64,000 nucleotides of DNA from CAVTRI01 sp963737075. GTDB lineage: Bacteria > Actinomycetota > Acidimicrobiia > Acidimicrobiales > Palsa-688. The stretch covers positions 682,001 to 746,000 of the forward strand of contig CAVTRI010000002.1 in assembly GCA_963737075.1 (NCBI GenBank), in the 5' to 3' direction. Shown here piece by piece: positions 9,368-18,227 of this stretch; within the stretch, counting starts at the first letter, position 1, and every line of letters begins with the position of its first letter. The position numbers and the translations under genes are program-made. Under the pieces are notes generated by a model. It saw only the letters and a program-made list of their open reading frames with translations, had not been told where the DNA came from and did not search any database.

Positions 9368-10129
9368 TTATGGCGCGAACGAGCCGCGGCTAACAGACAG
9401 ATGCTGCGTCGCCACGGCGAGCAGCTCGGATACCCGGCCGACCGCCTGAACGAGCTGGTCCGGCGTCGAGCCAACGCCGGACAGGACACCCCACGTCGCT
9501 TGCAGGCCGGCCCGCTCGACGATGCCCTTCTCGTTGAGCGCCCACTGGCGGCGCTCCGCCAGTCGCGCCTGGCCTTCGGCGATGGCCGCCTGTCCCAGGC
9601 AGCCCATTGTCGCCGCCACATCGCCCCGCGAAGCGTGCGCGCGAGCGGTATACAGCGCCATCGCGGCAAGCTGCCGCCAGCGGGGCGGGGCGCTTTGCTG
9701 CAGCGCTTCGGGGAATGTCGGTCGAGGAAGCGAACCCGACAGGACCTTGCCGAGCGCGAGCTCGCCCACCAGCACATAGGTGGGGATGCCGACCACAAAG
9801 GTGGCGAGCGCCTCGATCCGAAACTGTCCGGCTTCCGCCTGATCGACGGCGGCCTCTACTTCGATGATGTCCCGGTAACACAGGTCGACCCGCTCGCCTT
9901 CTACGGTCAGCCAAGCTCCTCCGTTCACCACCGGCCCCCACCCGCCAGGGGCGGTGACCTCGCCGGGCCAACCGAGGGCCCGCACGTCGGCAGGGTCGAC
10001 CCCGCCCCGGTAGTACAGGCCGAAATCCCAGTCGGAATCTGCCCGGGCCTCACCTCTCGCCCGAGAGCCCCCCAGCGTGACCGCGACCACCCCGGGTATC
10101 TCAGTCAGACGCGAAACGATGTGCTCCAT
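9368..10129 (-). CDS. Nucleotidyltransferase-domain protein
   Basis: The 253-residue product starts MEHIVSRLTEIPGVVAVTLGGSRARGEARADSDWDFGLYY. GGSRARG...DSDWD is the GSxxxG-x(n)-DxD signature of the polymerase-beta/kanamycin nucleotidyltransferase fold, with the two aspartates binding metal. The remainder is helical (an accessory domain) with RWQLAAMALYTARAHA. The family transfers nucleotides to small molecules or proteins; the target here is unknown. I choose ATG 10129 because a GAGGAGGGA ribosome site lies about 12 bp upstream and the longer frame above it runs into the intergenic repeat. Confidence 0.82.
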   Translation of the reverse strand: MEHIVSRLTEIPGVVAVTLGGSRARGEARADSDWDFGLYYRGGVDPADVRALGWPGEVTAPGGWGPVVNGGAWLTVEGERVDLCYRDIIEVEAAVDQAEAGQFRIEALATFVVGIPTYVLVGELALGKVLSGSLPRPTFPEALQQSAPPRWRQLAAMALYTARAHASRGDVAATMGCLGQAAIAEGQARLAERRQWALNEKGIVERAGLQATWGVLSGVGSTPDQLVQAVGRVSELLAVATQHLSVSRGSFAP

Positions 10130-10560
10130 CGTTGAGTTCTTCCCTCCTCGCTGCGGCGCCGCTCCACCGACACCACATAGATTCAACGTCGCCCAGGACA
10201 TACCCGGGGATTTGGGGGTGGAAGATTCAACGCACGGGCACACGATACATCGAGCCTCCCGGCGCTGATCGATGAGTTTCGTCGCGTCTCTCAAGTACAG
10301 AGGCGCGCACCATGGCGCCCGGAAGACAGAACGCCGCGCGCCAGCGGGAGGTTCTCGATGGTGGCCGGCGCCAGGATGTGCGCGTTGCGGCCACATGGGC
10401 GCTCTGGCGCGCGGCGTCAACGGGCACGGGGCCGAAGGTCCGTCGCTGGCGCGCGGCCTACCCGCTTCCCTCCCATACGCCGCGCGCCAAGGGCCAAGAA
10501 CCCACGGCAACGCCGTCACAGCGACGCGCCGGCCGGCATGATTTTGGTAGCAATACGTCC
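10130..10560. other. 431-bp intergenic stretch with repeat copy A
   Basis: Lies between two divergently transcribed genes. Its right half holds the 160-bp repeat (10333-10492); the left part carries the promoter side of the nucleotidyltransferase gene. Long open frames cross it on both strands, but they are GC-driven and show no protein family. Confidence 0.6.
10333..10492 (+). repeat. 160-bp structured repeat, copy A
   Basis: Aligns without gaps to 62391-62550; my hand count is about 99 of 160 identical positions. Conserved blocks are concentrated at GCCGCGCGCCAGCG (10333-10346), its exact reverse complement CGCTGGCGCGCGGC (10444-10457) and CCGCGCGCCAA (10480-10490). Spacings of 111 and 36 bp between these boxes are identical in both copies. 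In this copy a further box at 10403-10415 (CTGGCGCGCGGCG) also pairs with the first. It could form large alternative hairpins. Function unknown: a chromosomal repeat family or a structured RNA. Confidence 0.65.
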
Positions 10561-11028
10561 ATGGCGATCGGGTTGATCTCGGACACCCACGATGACATCG
10601 CCCCGTGGGCGGAGGTCTTGCCGAAGGTGGCGGAGGCCTTCGAGGGGGTGGAACTGATCCTGCACTGCGGGGACCTGACGACACCGCAGGTCCTCGACGA
10701 TCTCGCTCACATCGCCCCGGTGGTCGCGGTGCGAAGTGCCGCCGACCCTCCCGCCCAACCACCACGACTGGTCGAAGGCCCGCAGGTGCTGGACGCTGGC
10801 GGTCTCGTCGTCGGGCTGGTCAACGCCCTCGGCGACCGGGATCCCGATGAGCTCTTCGGCCGCGCGGTGGACGTCGTTGTCCACGGCGGGACGCACGAGG
10901 CGAGCGTCGAGACGCGGGATGACGCATTGCTGGTCAACCCCGGCAGCCCGACCCTGGCCAACCAGGTGACCGTTGCTGTGCTCGACACGCATTCGCGGCC
11001 CCCCCAGGCGCGGATTATTCCGATCTGA
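10561..11028 (+). CDS. YfcE/MJ0936-like metallophosphoesterase, altered metal site
   Basis: The 155-residue protein has the calcineurin-like order of the YfcE phosphodiesterase family: LISDTHDD at the N-terminus, ELILHCGDLT, then VDVVVHGGTHEAS and LLVNPGSP. Two canonical metal-ligand motifs are changed: the GNxD box reads RSAADPP, and GHTH reads GGTH. The family hydrolyses small phosphodiesters with two Mn ions, so this member may have weak or different activity. ATG 10561 begins the beta strand; the longer frame upstream runs through repeat A and is not credible. The 3' end overlaps the convergent DUF5990 gene by 14 bp. Confidence 0.75.
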   Translation: MAIGLISDTHDDIAPWAEVLPKVAEAFEGVELILHCGDLTTPQVLDDLAHIAPVVAVRSAADPPAQPPRLVEGPQVLDAGGLVVGLVNALGDRDPDELFGRAVDVVVHGGTHEASVETRDDALLVNPGSPTLANQVTVAVLDTHSRPPQARIIPI

Positions 11029-11479
11029 CGCTCGACCACTGGATCCGGGGCGGGCGGACGGCCGCGCACAGCGGGTGCCCCTTGTCGTCGGTCAGCCCGA
11101 GACGACCAACGAGCGTGCCGTCTTCACAAGCCGCCTCCACCACCGGCGAAGGGATGGCGTCGAGCCACAGCTTCGCCCGGCGAAACATGCTGAACGTGTC
11201 GGGCTCGTCGACGGTCCCCCATGTGATGTACACAAACCGTTTCCCTGGCGAGCCCTGAATCTGCGGTCCCCTGAAGTCAGTGGCGGGTGGGGGCGTGACG
11301 ACGTCGCACGCAAGCTCCCACGTCACCGACGCCGCGTCGGCGGCCACCAATCCGAGCAGGTCTTGTGGGCCTTTGCGCCCCTGGACCGCCACGTGGATGT
11401 TGTGATAGCCGCCGGGCTGGTCGGGGCTCGGACCACAGGTCCGGCCGGGTAGATCGAAACCTTCAATGCGAATCAGCAT
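11015..11479 (-). CDS. DUF5990 family protein
   Basis: The 154-residue protein starts MLIRIEGFDLPGRTCGP and ends with LVGRLGLTDDKGHPLCAAVRPP, both hallmark segments of DUF5990, with the central RFVYITWGTVDEPDTFSMF and RRAKLWLD also typical. It is a soluble protein without signal peptide. The function of the family is unknown. It is followed 6 bp upstream on the same strand by the lipoprotein hydrolase gene, so the two may be co-transcribed. Confidence 0.8.
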   Translation of the reverse strand: MLIRIEGFDLPGRTCGPSPDQPGGYHNIHVAVQGRKGPQDLLGLVAADAASVTWELACDVVTPPPATDFRGPQIQGSPGKRFVYITWGTVDEPDTFSMFRRAKLWLDAIPSPVVEAACEDGTLVGRLGLTDDKGHPLCAAVRPPRIQWSSVRSE

Positions 11480-11485
11480 CGGACA

Positions 11486-12427
11486 TCACCCCGAGCCGAC
11501 GAACTGCTCCAGCCGGGGCAGGAACGAAGCAGCATCCTGGAACAGAAACGCGTGGGCGGCGCCCGGATAGATCACGAGCGTGGCGTGCGGGATGGTCGAC
11601 GCCAGGTGCTGGTCATTCGGGACCGGATCCAGGGGATCCCCGGCGCCGTCGGCCACCAATGTCGGCGCCGCAATCGCGGCCAGGCGGAGGCCGGTCGCGT
11701 CGTGGCCGCCCACCCAGTCAGCGAGCACGCCCTCCTGCGCGGCGATGGCCGCGGGCGCGGCCTGGTAGTAGCCGGGATAGCTGAGAATGCCCTCGATGAA
11801 CGACTGGCTCGCCGCCGTCTGACCGGACGGGAACAACAACGCCAAGAAGCCCGCCACGTTGGCCGGGTTGTTGAGGGCGGCGACGGCCGAGGCCGGCGGC
11901 ACTGTGGCGTGCCCGTCGCCTGGCAACGTGGCGGACAGCACCAGGTGCGACACCTGGTCGGGGTGGCGGAGGGCAAGCGCCTGGGCGATCATGCCGCCCA
12001 TCGACCATCCGAGCACGTCGGTCCGGCCGAGACCGAGGGCGGTGATCAGCGCGCTGGTCTGGTCCGCCATCGCGGAGGCGGTCAACGGCAACGGCAGCGC
12101 CGAGGTACGACCGATCCCCGCGTTGTCAAAGGTGACGACCCGGTGATGAGCGGCGAGCTGATCGACGAACGTCGGTTCCCAATCGTCCATCGTCCCGGAA
12201 AAGCCCATGATCAGCACCAGGGGCGGGCCGGTGCCGAGGGTGCGGTAGCCCACATTGCCGTCGCTCGTGCGGGCGACCTGCACGGGCGCGGACACTATCG
12301 ACGGTCCCGCGGGCACCGCGGTGGTCGAGGGGGACGGAACGGCCGTCGTGGGCGCCGAGCCCTGATGCGATGAGGACGAACACGACGCCAGGAGGACGGC
12401 CGCGACCAAGAGCAGGCCTCGCCTCAT
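11486..12427 (-). CDS. Alpha/beta hydrolase lipoprotein
   Basis: The 313-residue protein begins with a lipoprotein signal: MRRGLLLVAAVLLASC, where the Cys after LLAS is the lipidation site, followed by a Ser/Thr/Pro-rich linker of about 35 residues. The hydrolase domain has the oxyanion HG-equivalent LVLIMGFSGT, nucleophile elbow GWSMGGMIAQ, an acid (VADGAGDPLDP) and the terminal histidine GAAHAFLFQ. It is therefore an exported, membrane-anchored serine hydrolase or esterase. Its stop lies just after the DUF5990 start, and the CtaG-like gene ends 7 bp upstream. Confidence 0.85.
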   Translation of the reverse strand: MRRGLLLVAAVLLASCSSSSHQGSAPTTAVPSPSTTAVPAGPSIVSAPVQVARTSDGNVGYRTLGTGPPLVLIMGFSGTMDDWEPTFVDQLAAHHRVVTFDNAGIGRTSALPLPLTASAMADQTSALITALGLGRTDVLGWSMGGMIAQALALRHPDQVSHLVLSATLPGDGHATVPPASAVAALNNPANVAGFLALLFPSGQTAASQSFIEGILSYPGYYQAAPAAIAAQEGVLADWVGGHDATGLRLAAIAAPTLVADGAGDPLDPVPNDQHLASTIPHATLVIYPGAAHAFLFQDAASFLPRLEQFVGSG

Positions 12428-12433
12428 GAACGC

Positions 12434-13360
12434 TCAGCCGCGCCGCAAGGCCCGCATGGTGGCCGCCAGTCCGTGACCCTCCATCGCTGGCGCCCGGATC
12501 TCCTGGCCAGCGTCGATCCGGGCGTCGATGCGCTTGGCCAGCCGGGCATCGGCCTGGCTCCACTGGATGAAGATCGGGACCATGGCGGCGACGGTGGCGA
12601 TCTCGGTGGCGGCCCACAGCAGGCCGCCGCCGGCATGGGTCGTGCCCACGGTGTACATGGTTGCGGCGGCGGTGGTCTTCATAAGCAACGCGATCCCGAG
12701 AAACGACTCGAACGGAACGCCGATGAGCAGGTTGATCATCTTGAACCCCGGGCTCAGCTGCCAGCGGGGAATCGGGTCCAGGCCGACCATCGGCCACCAA
12801 AACAGGGTCGCACCGGCGAAGAATCCCAAGTTGATCAGATCCATCAACCACATGTGCTCCATCGCGTATCCGAGCGCTGGCGTCAGGAAGAACGCGAACA
12901 TCGACATGTAGTAGAGGAAAAAAACCGTGATCGGGTGCGACAAGACCGCGAAGGGGACGGAATGGAGCGCCTTGAGCGCCAGCGTTTTCACACGACGGCT
13001 GGAGGTCTGCAGCAGCAGCGTCATGGGGGCGCCGAGGGCCAAAAGCGGTGGGCCGACGACCATCAGCAGGAGGTGCTGGGTGACGTGCGCAGTGAACGTC
13101 TCCCCTGACAACACCGCCACCGAAGACCCGAGGGCCAGCTCGACGCTCACCAGGCCGGCCAGGAACGACACCGTCCGCCACGGCGACCAGTGCCGGCCCC
13201 GAGCCGATAGACGGTGCACGCCCACCAGATAGAGGGCCGCGGCGAGGAGCACCGACGCCGCAATCGCAAAGGCGAACGGGCTCGACTGCCACGCGGTGAG
13301 GATGGTGTGGCCGGTGATCGGCGTATGAGTGCCGGGCATCCCTGGCATAGACGGCCGCAT
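12434..13360 (-). CDS. Cytochrome c oxidase assembly protein, caa3-type CtaG family
   Basis: The 308-residue integral membrane protein has about seven predicted transmembrane segments. It carries the caa3_CtaG family pattern: conserved histidines in FTAHVTQHLLLMVVGPPLLALGAP, then HPITVFFLYYMSMFAFF and MEHMWLMDLINLGFF. A Met/His-rich N-terminus (MRPSMPGMPGTH) suggests copper contact. The family is needed for CuA or CuB maturation of heme-copper oxidases. The C-terminal 45 residues are cytoplasmic and charged. ATG 13360 or the internal ATG at 13351 could start it. Confidence 0.85.
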   Translation of the reverse strand: MRPSMPGMPGTHTPITGHTILTAWQSSPFAFAIAASVLLAAALYLVGVHRLSARGRHWSPWRTVSFLAGLVSVELALGSSVAVLSGETFTAHVTQHLLLMVVGPPLLALGAPMTLLLQTSSRRVKTLALKALHSVPFAVLSHPITVFFLYYMSMFAFFLTPALGYAMEHMWLMDLINLGFFAGATLFWWPMVGLDPIPRWQLSPGFKMINLLIGVPFESFLGIALLMKTTAAATMYTVGTTHAGGGLLWAATEIATVAAMVPIFIQWSQADARLAKRIDARIDAGQEIRAPAMEGHGLAATMRALRRG

Positions 13361-13522
13361 CGTGCGTCGATGCTAGGACGGCCGCCCCGCCCAGCACAGA
13401 TCGGGGGTAGTGGGCCGGCCAGAAGCTCGACGCCGGAAACTCGACGTGAATGAGAGCTGGTCGCGAGGCGTATGGGGATAGCGAGTTTTCGGCGCCGAGT
13501 TCGCAGGCGGGCCCACTAGGTA

Positions 13523-14779
13523 TCAGGCTCGGGACTGCTGCAGCTCCCGCCACGTGCCCGTCGGCTGGACCGGCTCCTTGGGCAGGCCGAGCACCATCTC
13601 GCCGATGATGTTGCGCTGGATCTGGGACGTTCCCGCGTAGATGGTGCCGGCCCGGGCGTTCAAGAAGGTCCCCACCCACGACGCGGAGTCGTTGGGCGCC
13701 CCGGCGTCGTCGGCCTGGAAGCTGGTTGTCGGTCCCCGCCCCTCGGGCACCAGCGCGGCGGCGCCGAGGATGTCGACCGCCAGCTCGGTGACCACCTTGT
13801 GGTACTCGCTCCAATACAGCTTGAAGATCGACGCCTCCGGGCCCGGCTGCTTGCCGGCCAGGAACTGGGTCAGGGTGCGCATCCCCAGGTAGCGCATCAT
13901 CTCGACCTTGGCGTGGCACCACGCCAGGCGTTGGCGAATCAGCGGTTCGTTGTTGCGGCCCCGCTCACGCGCCAGCGCGAGCAACCGGTCGAGCTCGGTG
14001 CGGAACTGAATCGGGAACGTGGCCGCAGCCTCTCCTCGCTCGTAGCCGAGGAGGGTCATGGCGACCGCCCACCCCTCGTTGACGCCGCCGACGACATTCT
14101 CCTTAGGGGTGCGGGCCCCGGTGAAGAACGTTTCGTTGAACTCCGATCCGCCGGTGAGCATGCGGATCGGACGGATCTCCACGCCCGGCTGGTCCATGGG
14201 AACGAGCAGGAACGTGATGCCCTTGTGCTTGGGGGCGTCCGGGTTGGTGCGGGTGAGCACGAAGATCCAGTTGGCGTACTGGGCGGCCGAGGTCCAGATC
14301 TTCTGCCCGTCAATCACCCACTCGTCGCCGTCGAGCACGGCGCGGGTGCCCAGGCTGCCGAGATCCGAGCCGGAACCGGGCTCCGAATACCCCTGGCACC
14401 AGCGGTCTTCGCCAGAGAGGATCCGTGGCAGGAAGTGCCGCTTCTGCGCGTCGGTGCCCCAGTGCAGCAGGGTGTTGCCGACCATCTGGATCCCGAACAC
14501 GTCGTTTGGCCCGCCGGTCGGCACCCCCGCCCGGGCGAACTCCTCGGCCAGCACCACCTGCTCGAGCGAGCTCAGCCCCCCGCCGCCATACTCTGTCGGC
14601 CAGCTCGGAGCCAGCAGCCCGTTCTCGTACAGCGTGGCACGCCACTCCTCAACGAACGCTCGTGCCTCTGCTTGATGGAGTGCCCCGATGCCCGCCCATT
14701 TGGCAGGCAGGTGCTCGGCCAGAAAGGCACGCACCTTTTCCCTGTAAGTTTCTGCTTCTACTGGGTAACGAGGATCCAC
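13523..14779 (-). CDS. Acyl-CoA dehydrogenase
   Basis: The 418-residue flavoprotein has the ACAD order. The N-terminal helical domain contains WPTEYGGGGLSSLEQVVLAEEFARAGVP. The middle beta domain includes CQGYSEPGSGSDLGSLGTRA (FAD and substrate contacts) and WVIDGQKIWTSAAQYANW. The C-terminal domain ends in TIYAGTSQIQRNIIGEMVLGLP. It oxidises an acyl-CoA at C2-C3 with FAD, passing electrons to ETF. Start GTG 14779. It stands alone between the CtaG gene and a divergent membrane protein. The acyl chain specificity cannot be predicted; the FadE-like mycobacterial groups are the nearest in style. Confidence 0.88.
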   Translation of the reverse strand: MDPRYPVEAETYREKVRAFLAEHLPAKWAGIGALHQAEARAFVEEWRATLYENGLLAPSWPTEYGGGGLSSLEQVVLAEEFARAGVPTGGPNDVFGIQMVGNTLLHWGTDAQKRHFLPRILSGEDRWCQGYSEPGSGSDLGSLGTRAVLDGDEWVIDGQKIWTSAAQYANWIFVLTRTNPDAPKHKGITFLLVPMDQPGVEIRPIRMLTGGSEFNETFFTGARTPKENVVGGVNEGWAVAMTLLGYERGEAAATFPIQFRTELDRLLALARERGRNNEPLIRQRLAWCHAKVEMMRYLGMRTLTQFLAGKQPGPEASIFKLYWSEYHKVVTELAVDILGAAALVPEGRGPTTSFQADDAGAPNDSASWVGTFLNARAGTIYAGTSQIQRNIIGEMVLGLPKEPVQPTGTWRELQQSRA

Positions 14780-14835
14780 GTCGCCACGCTACCGCGGCGG
14801 CTGGGTTGCATCCGACCCACGGGTACGCTTTCGGC

Positions 14836-15345
14836 ATGAGCGGCAGCGACGCCGAGCGGGGCTGGCGGTCGGGCGAGAGCAGCCAGTTCCCGCCCGGTCC
14901 CGACGAGCCGCCGGAACCAGGGACGTACGGACCCGGGGCGTACGGCGGCTACCAGCAGGGGCCGTACGGACCCGGACCCTACGGATCTGGCCAGTACCCG
15001 CCTCCAGGTTACGGCCCCTATGGGTACGGCCCGCCCGGGCGCGGCCCATACCGGTACGGGCCGCCCGGGTATGGCGGCTATCCGCCACCCGGCTGGAGCA
15101 GCGGCACCCGTCGGCCCGGTGAGGCAGTGGCCGCACTGGTGCTGGCCATCCTGTCGTTCGTGGTGCTCCCCCTGATCCTTTCCATCGTGGCGCTGATCCT
15201 GGCTGGCGTGGCCCGCAACCGGATCTACCAATCCAGCGGCACGCTTCACGGCCTCGGCATGGTCCGGGCGGCGCAGATCGTGGCGATCATCAACGTGGTC
15301 TTTGCCGTGTTCGGCCTCGCTTTCGGCCTCGCTGCCCATTTCTGA
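14836..15345 (+). CDS. DUF4190-type membrane protein with Gly/Pro/Tyr-rich N-terminus
   Basis: The 169-residue product has about 90 N-terminal residues of low-complexity PYGPG/YGPPG repeats, then two hydrophobic helices (AVAALVLAILSFVVLPLILSIVALILAGVA, then VRAAQIVAIINVVFAVFGLAFGLAA). The helix-pair layout is typical of DUF4190 proteins. Tyr/Pro/Gly-rich tails of this type often mediate multimerisation at the actinobacterial membrane. ATG 14836 is chosen: it opens the low-complexity domain, and the longer frame overlaps the divergent acyl-CoA dehydrogenase. The CBS gene follows 9 bp downstream, so they may share a transcript. Confidence 0.7.
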   Translation: MSGSDAERGWRSGESSQFPPGPDEPPEPGTYGPGAYGGYQQGPYGPGPYGSGQYPPPGYGPYGYGPPGRGPYRYGPPGYGGYPPPGWSSGTRRPGEAVAALVLAILSFVVLPLILSIVALILAGVARNRIYQSSGTLHGLGMVRAAQIVAIINVVFAVFGLAFGLAAHF

Positions 15346-15354
15346 GCAGCCGGC

Positions 15355-17049
15355 ATGGACGTCCTGGTCGTCGTCGGCGACGCCAACGCCCCCGAGCGCC
15401 TCCGCGTCCGCGCCCGACGCCAGCTCGCCGTCGAAGGGCCGCCCGTGCCGGAAGCCACCATCGTGGAGCTGCGGGCCCACTTTCCTCGCTCGGTCGGGGT
15501 CTGGGGCGATCCGTCTGATCCGGGCCCGACCGTCGACGTCGCGCACCAGCTACACGCCGCCGCGCTGCCGGTCATCGTCTACAGCGACGACCCTCTCCCC
15601 GTTGACGAGGGCGTCGAAGTGGACCGCGTCACCGATGCCGGGGCGCACATGGCGGTCGCCGATTCGCTCCTCGACCTGATCGGCAACACACCCCTCGTCC
15701 GGCTCGACCGCGTAGGACGGAACCTGCGCTGCCAGCTGCTCGCCAAGCTCGAGTACCTCAACCCGGGCGGAAGCGTCAAGGACCGGCCCGCCATCGCCAT
15801 GGTCGACGCCGCCGAGTCCGCCGGCATGCTGCCTCCCGGCGGGACGATCGTGGAGCCAACCTCGGGCAACACCGGTGTGGGGCTCGCCATCGTCGCCGCT
15901 CGCCGCGGCTACCACTGCGTGTTCACCATGCCCGACAAGATTGCGGCCGAAAAGATAGCCCTGCTGCGGGCCTACGGCGCCGAGGTCATCGTGTGCCCGA
16001 CCGCGGTCGACCCCGAGCATCCGGACTCGTACTACTCGGTCGCCCGGCGGGTGACCGAGAGCACGCCCGGGGCGTTCATGCCCAACCAGTACGCCAACGT
16101 CCACAACCCTGGAGTCCACGAACACACGACCGGCCCCGAGCTGTGGCACCAGACGTCGGGCCGGATCACCCACGTCGTGGTCAGCATCGGAACCGGCGGG
16201 ACGATCACCGGTCTTGGCAGGTACCTGAAGACCCGCAACGCCCAGATCCAGGTGATTGGCGCCGACCCGGAAGGCTCGGTGTACTCCGGCGGCGGCGGCC
16301 GGCCCTACCTGGTGGAAGGGATCGGCGAGGATTTCTGGCCCGATACCTACGACCCCGCCGTTCCCGACCGGGTGGTGAGGGTCAGCGACCGGGACAGCTT
16401 TCTGACCGCCCGGCGGGTGACCCGCGAGGAGGGCATCCTCGTCGGTGGTTCGTGCGGCACGGCGGTGTGGGCGGCGCTGGAGATCGGCCGGGACCTGGGG
16501 CCGGACGCGGTCGTCGTGGTGGTCCTGCCCGACTCTGGCCGCGGCTACCTGTCGAAGGTGTACGACGACGGGTGGATGGCGGACCACGGCTTTCTCCGCG
16601 CCGGCGGGGACACCATTGAAGCGGTCCTGGCCCGCAAAGGCGCCGACCTGCCCCCGCTGGTGCACGTGCACCCATCAGAGACCGTCCGCGACGCCATCGC
16701 CGTCCTGCGCGAGTACAACGTGTCGCAACTACCTGTCATCAAGGCCGAGCCGCCCCTGTCGCTGGCGGAGGTGGTCGGCACCGTGTCGGATCGAGATCTG
16801 CTGGAACGTGCGCTCTCCGACCCTGCCGTGATCGACGCCCCGGTGAGCACGGTGATGGCGCCGCCGCTGCCGATGATGGGAAATGGCGAACCCGTCGATG
16901 TGGCGGCCGCCCGCCTCGCTGAAGGCGGGGCGGTGCTCGTGCTCGACAGCGGCCACCCGACGGGGATCGTGACCCGGAGCGACCTGCTCGACTATTTGGC
17001 GGGCCCTGGCCGGGCCCGCAGGCCATCAGAGTCGAAGGCACCCAGATGA
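15355..17049 (+). CDS. Cystathionine beta-synthase with extra N-terminal domain
   Basis: The 564-residue PLP enzyme condenses serine (or O-acetylserine) with homocysteine or sulfide. The catalytic core starts at about residue 101: LLDLIGNTPLVRL, then NPGGSVKDRPA with the PLP lysine, PTSGNTGVGLA, and the phosphate-binding SIGTGGTITGLG. Two CBS regulatory domains follow (about residues 430-545: HPSETVRDAIAVLREYNVSQLPV and a second ending GIVTRSDLLDYL). Residues 1-98 precede the usual enzyme start and are not part of the core. An internal ATG at 15649 would give the standard-length enzyme. The stop overlaps the next gene by 4 bp (ATGA), coupling it to the gamma-synthase/lyase. Confidence 0.85.
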   Translation: MDVLVVVGDANAPERLRVRARRQLAVEGPPVPEATIVELRAHFPRSVGVWGDPSDPGPTVDVAHQLHAAALPVIVYSDDPLPVDEGVEVDRVTDAGAHMAVADSLLDLIGNTPLVRLDRVGRNLRCQLLAKLEYLNPGGSVKDRPAIAMVDAAESAGMLPPGGTIVEPTSGNTGVGLAIVAARRGYHCVFTMPDKIAAEKIALLRAYGAEVIVCPTAVDPEHPDSYYSVARRVTESTPGAFMPNQYANVHNPGVHEHTTGPELWHQTSGRITHVVVSIGTGGTITGLGRYLKTRNAQIQVIGADPEGSVYSGGGGRPYLVEGIGEDFWPDTYDPAVPDRVVRVSDRDSFLTARRVTREEGILVGGSCGTAVWAALEIGRDLGPDAVVVVVLPDSGRGYLSKVYDDGWMADHGFLRAGGDTIEAVLARKGADLPPLVHVHPSETVRDAIAVLREYNVSQLPVIKAEPPLSLAEVVGTVSDRDLLERALSDPAVIDAPVSTVMAPPLPMMGNGEPVDVAAARLAEGGAVLVLDSGHPTGIVTRSDLLDYLAGPGRARRPSESKAPR

Positions 17050-18185
17050 CCGGTTTCGAGACCCGCGCCATCCACGCCGGCCAACCCCCGGACCCGGCGA
17101 CCGGCGCCGTCGTCACACCGATCTCGCTGGCCTCGACGTTCGCCCAGTCAGCGGTGGGCGAACATCAGGGCTACGAGTACGGGCGGACCGGCAACCCGAC
17201 GCGCACGGCGCTAGAGGCGTGCCTGGCCGACCTCGAGGAGGCGGCGTTCGGGGTGGCGTTCGCCAGCGGCCTGGCGGCGGAGGACGCCGTGCTGCACCTG
17301 CTGTCGCCTGGCGATCACGTGATGCTCTCCGACGACGCCTACGGGGGGACCTACCGGCTGATCGAGGAGGTGTGGGGGCCGCTCGGCGTCTCGCACACCG
17401 CGACCCCCCTCCGAGACGTCGCCGCCGTGGAGGCCGCCTGGCGGCCGGCGACCCGGATGGTGTGGGTGGAGACGCCGTCCAACCCGTTGCTCGGCATCGT
17501 CGACATCGCCGCCGTTGTTTCGCTGGCCCACGCCCGCGGCGCGCTGGTGGTGGTTGACAACACCTTTGCCACGCCGTACCTGCAACAGCCGCTGTCGCTC
17601 GGCGCCGACGTCGTGGTGCACTCAACGACCAAGTACCTCGGCGGGCACAGCGACGTGGTCGGCGGATGCTGCGTCACCGACGGCCCCGCCCTCGCGGAGC
17701 GGCTTCGCTTCGTGCAGAACTCTGTCGGGGGGGTCCCGAGCCCGTTCGACTGCTTCTTGGTGCTGCGAGGCGTGAAGACCCTTGGGGTGCGGATGGACCG
17801 CCACGGCGACAACGCGGCGGCGGTGGTGCGCTTCCTGGAGACGCATCCCGCCGTCCGCGACGTCTACTGGCCGGGCCGGCCCGGACATCCAGGCCACGAT
17901 GTGGCGTCCCGCCAGATGCGAGGCTTCGGAGGGATGGTCTCGTTCGTCGTGAACGGCGGCGAACCAGCCGCCATGAAGGTGGCGGCTGCCACCCGCCTGT
18001 GGACCCTCGCCGAGTCACTCGGGGCCGTCGAGTCGCTGATCGAACACCCGCATCGCATGACGCACGCTTCGGTCGCCGACTCGCCGCTGGCGGTCGAACC
18101 CGGCCTGGTGCGCCTCTCGGTCGGCCTGGAGACGGCCGATGACCTGGTGGAAGACCTCCGGCAGGCCCTCGACGGCCTGACCTGA
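17046..18185 (+). CDS. Cystathionine gamma-synthase/lyase (Cys/Met metabolism PLP enzyme)
   Basis: The 379-residue protein has FETRAIHAGQPPDPATGAV, YEYGRTGNPTRTALE, the PLP-stacking region FASGLAAEDAVLHLL, the Asp of VVDNTFATPYLQ, and the PLP Schiff-base lysine in VVHSTTKYLGGHSDVVGG. This is the trans-sulfuration family. With the beta-synthase immediately upstream (4-bp overlap) it probably acts as the lyase or synthase that interconverts cystathionine, cysteine and homocysteine. Synthase versus lyase direction cannot be settled from sequence alone. Confidence 0.88.
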   Translation: MTGFETRAIHAGQPPDPATGAVVTPISLASTFAQSAVGEHQGYEYGRTGNPTRTALEACLADLEEAAFGVAFASGLAAEDAVLHLLSPGDHVMLSDDAYGGTYRLIEEVWGPLGVSHTATPLRDVAAVEAAWRPATRMVWVETPSNPLLGIVDIAAVVSLAHARGALVVVDNTFATPYLQQPLSLGADVVVHSTTKYLGGHSDVVGGCCVTDGPALAERLRFVQNSVGGVPSPFDCFLVLRGVKTLGVRMDRHGDNAAAVVRFLETHPAVRDVYWPGRPGHPGHDVASRQMRGFGGMVSFVVNGGEPAAMKVAAATRLWTLAESLGAVESLIEHPHRMTHASVADSPLAVEPGLVRLSVGLETADDLVEDLRQALDGLT

Positions 18186-18227
18186 ACCCGGTGCGCCCTG
18201 TGTGGCGTGCGAGACTGGAGCGCAACC

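Noticed and set aside
12126..13922. 598-residue minus-strand frame across the CtaG gene
   Set aside because: GC-driven shadow frame; the true protein is in another frame with clear membrane helices.
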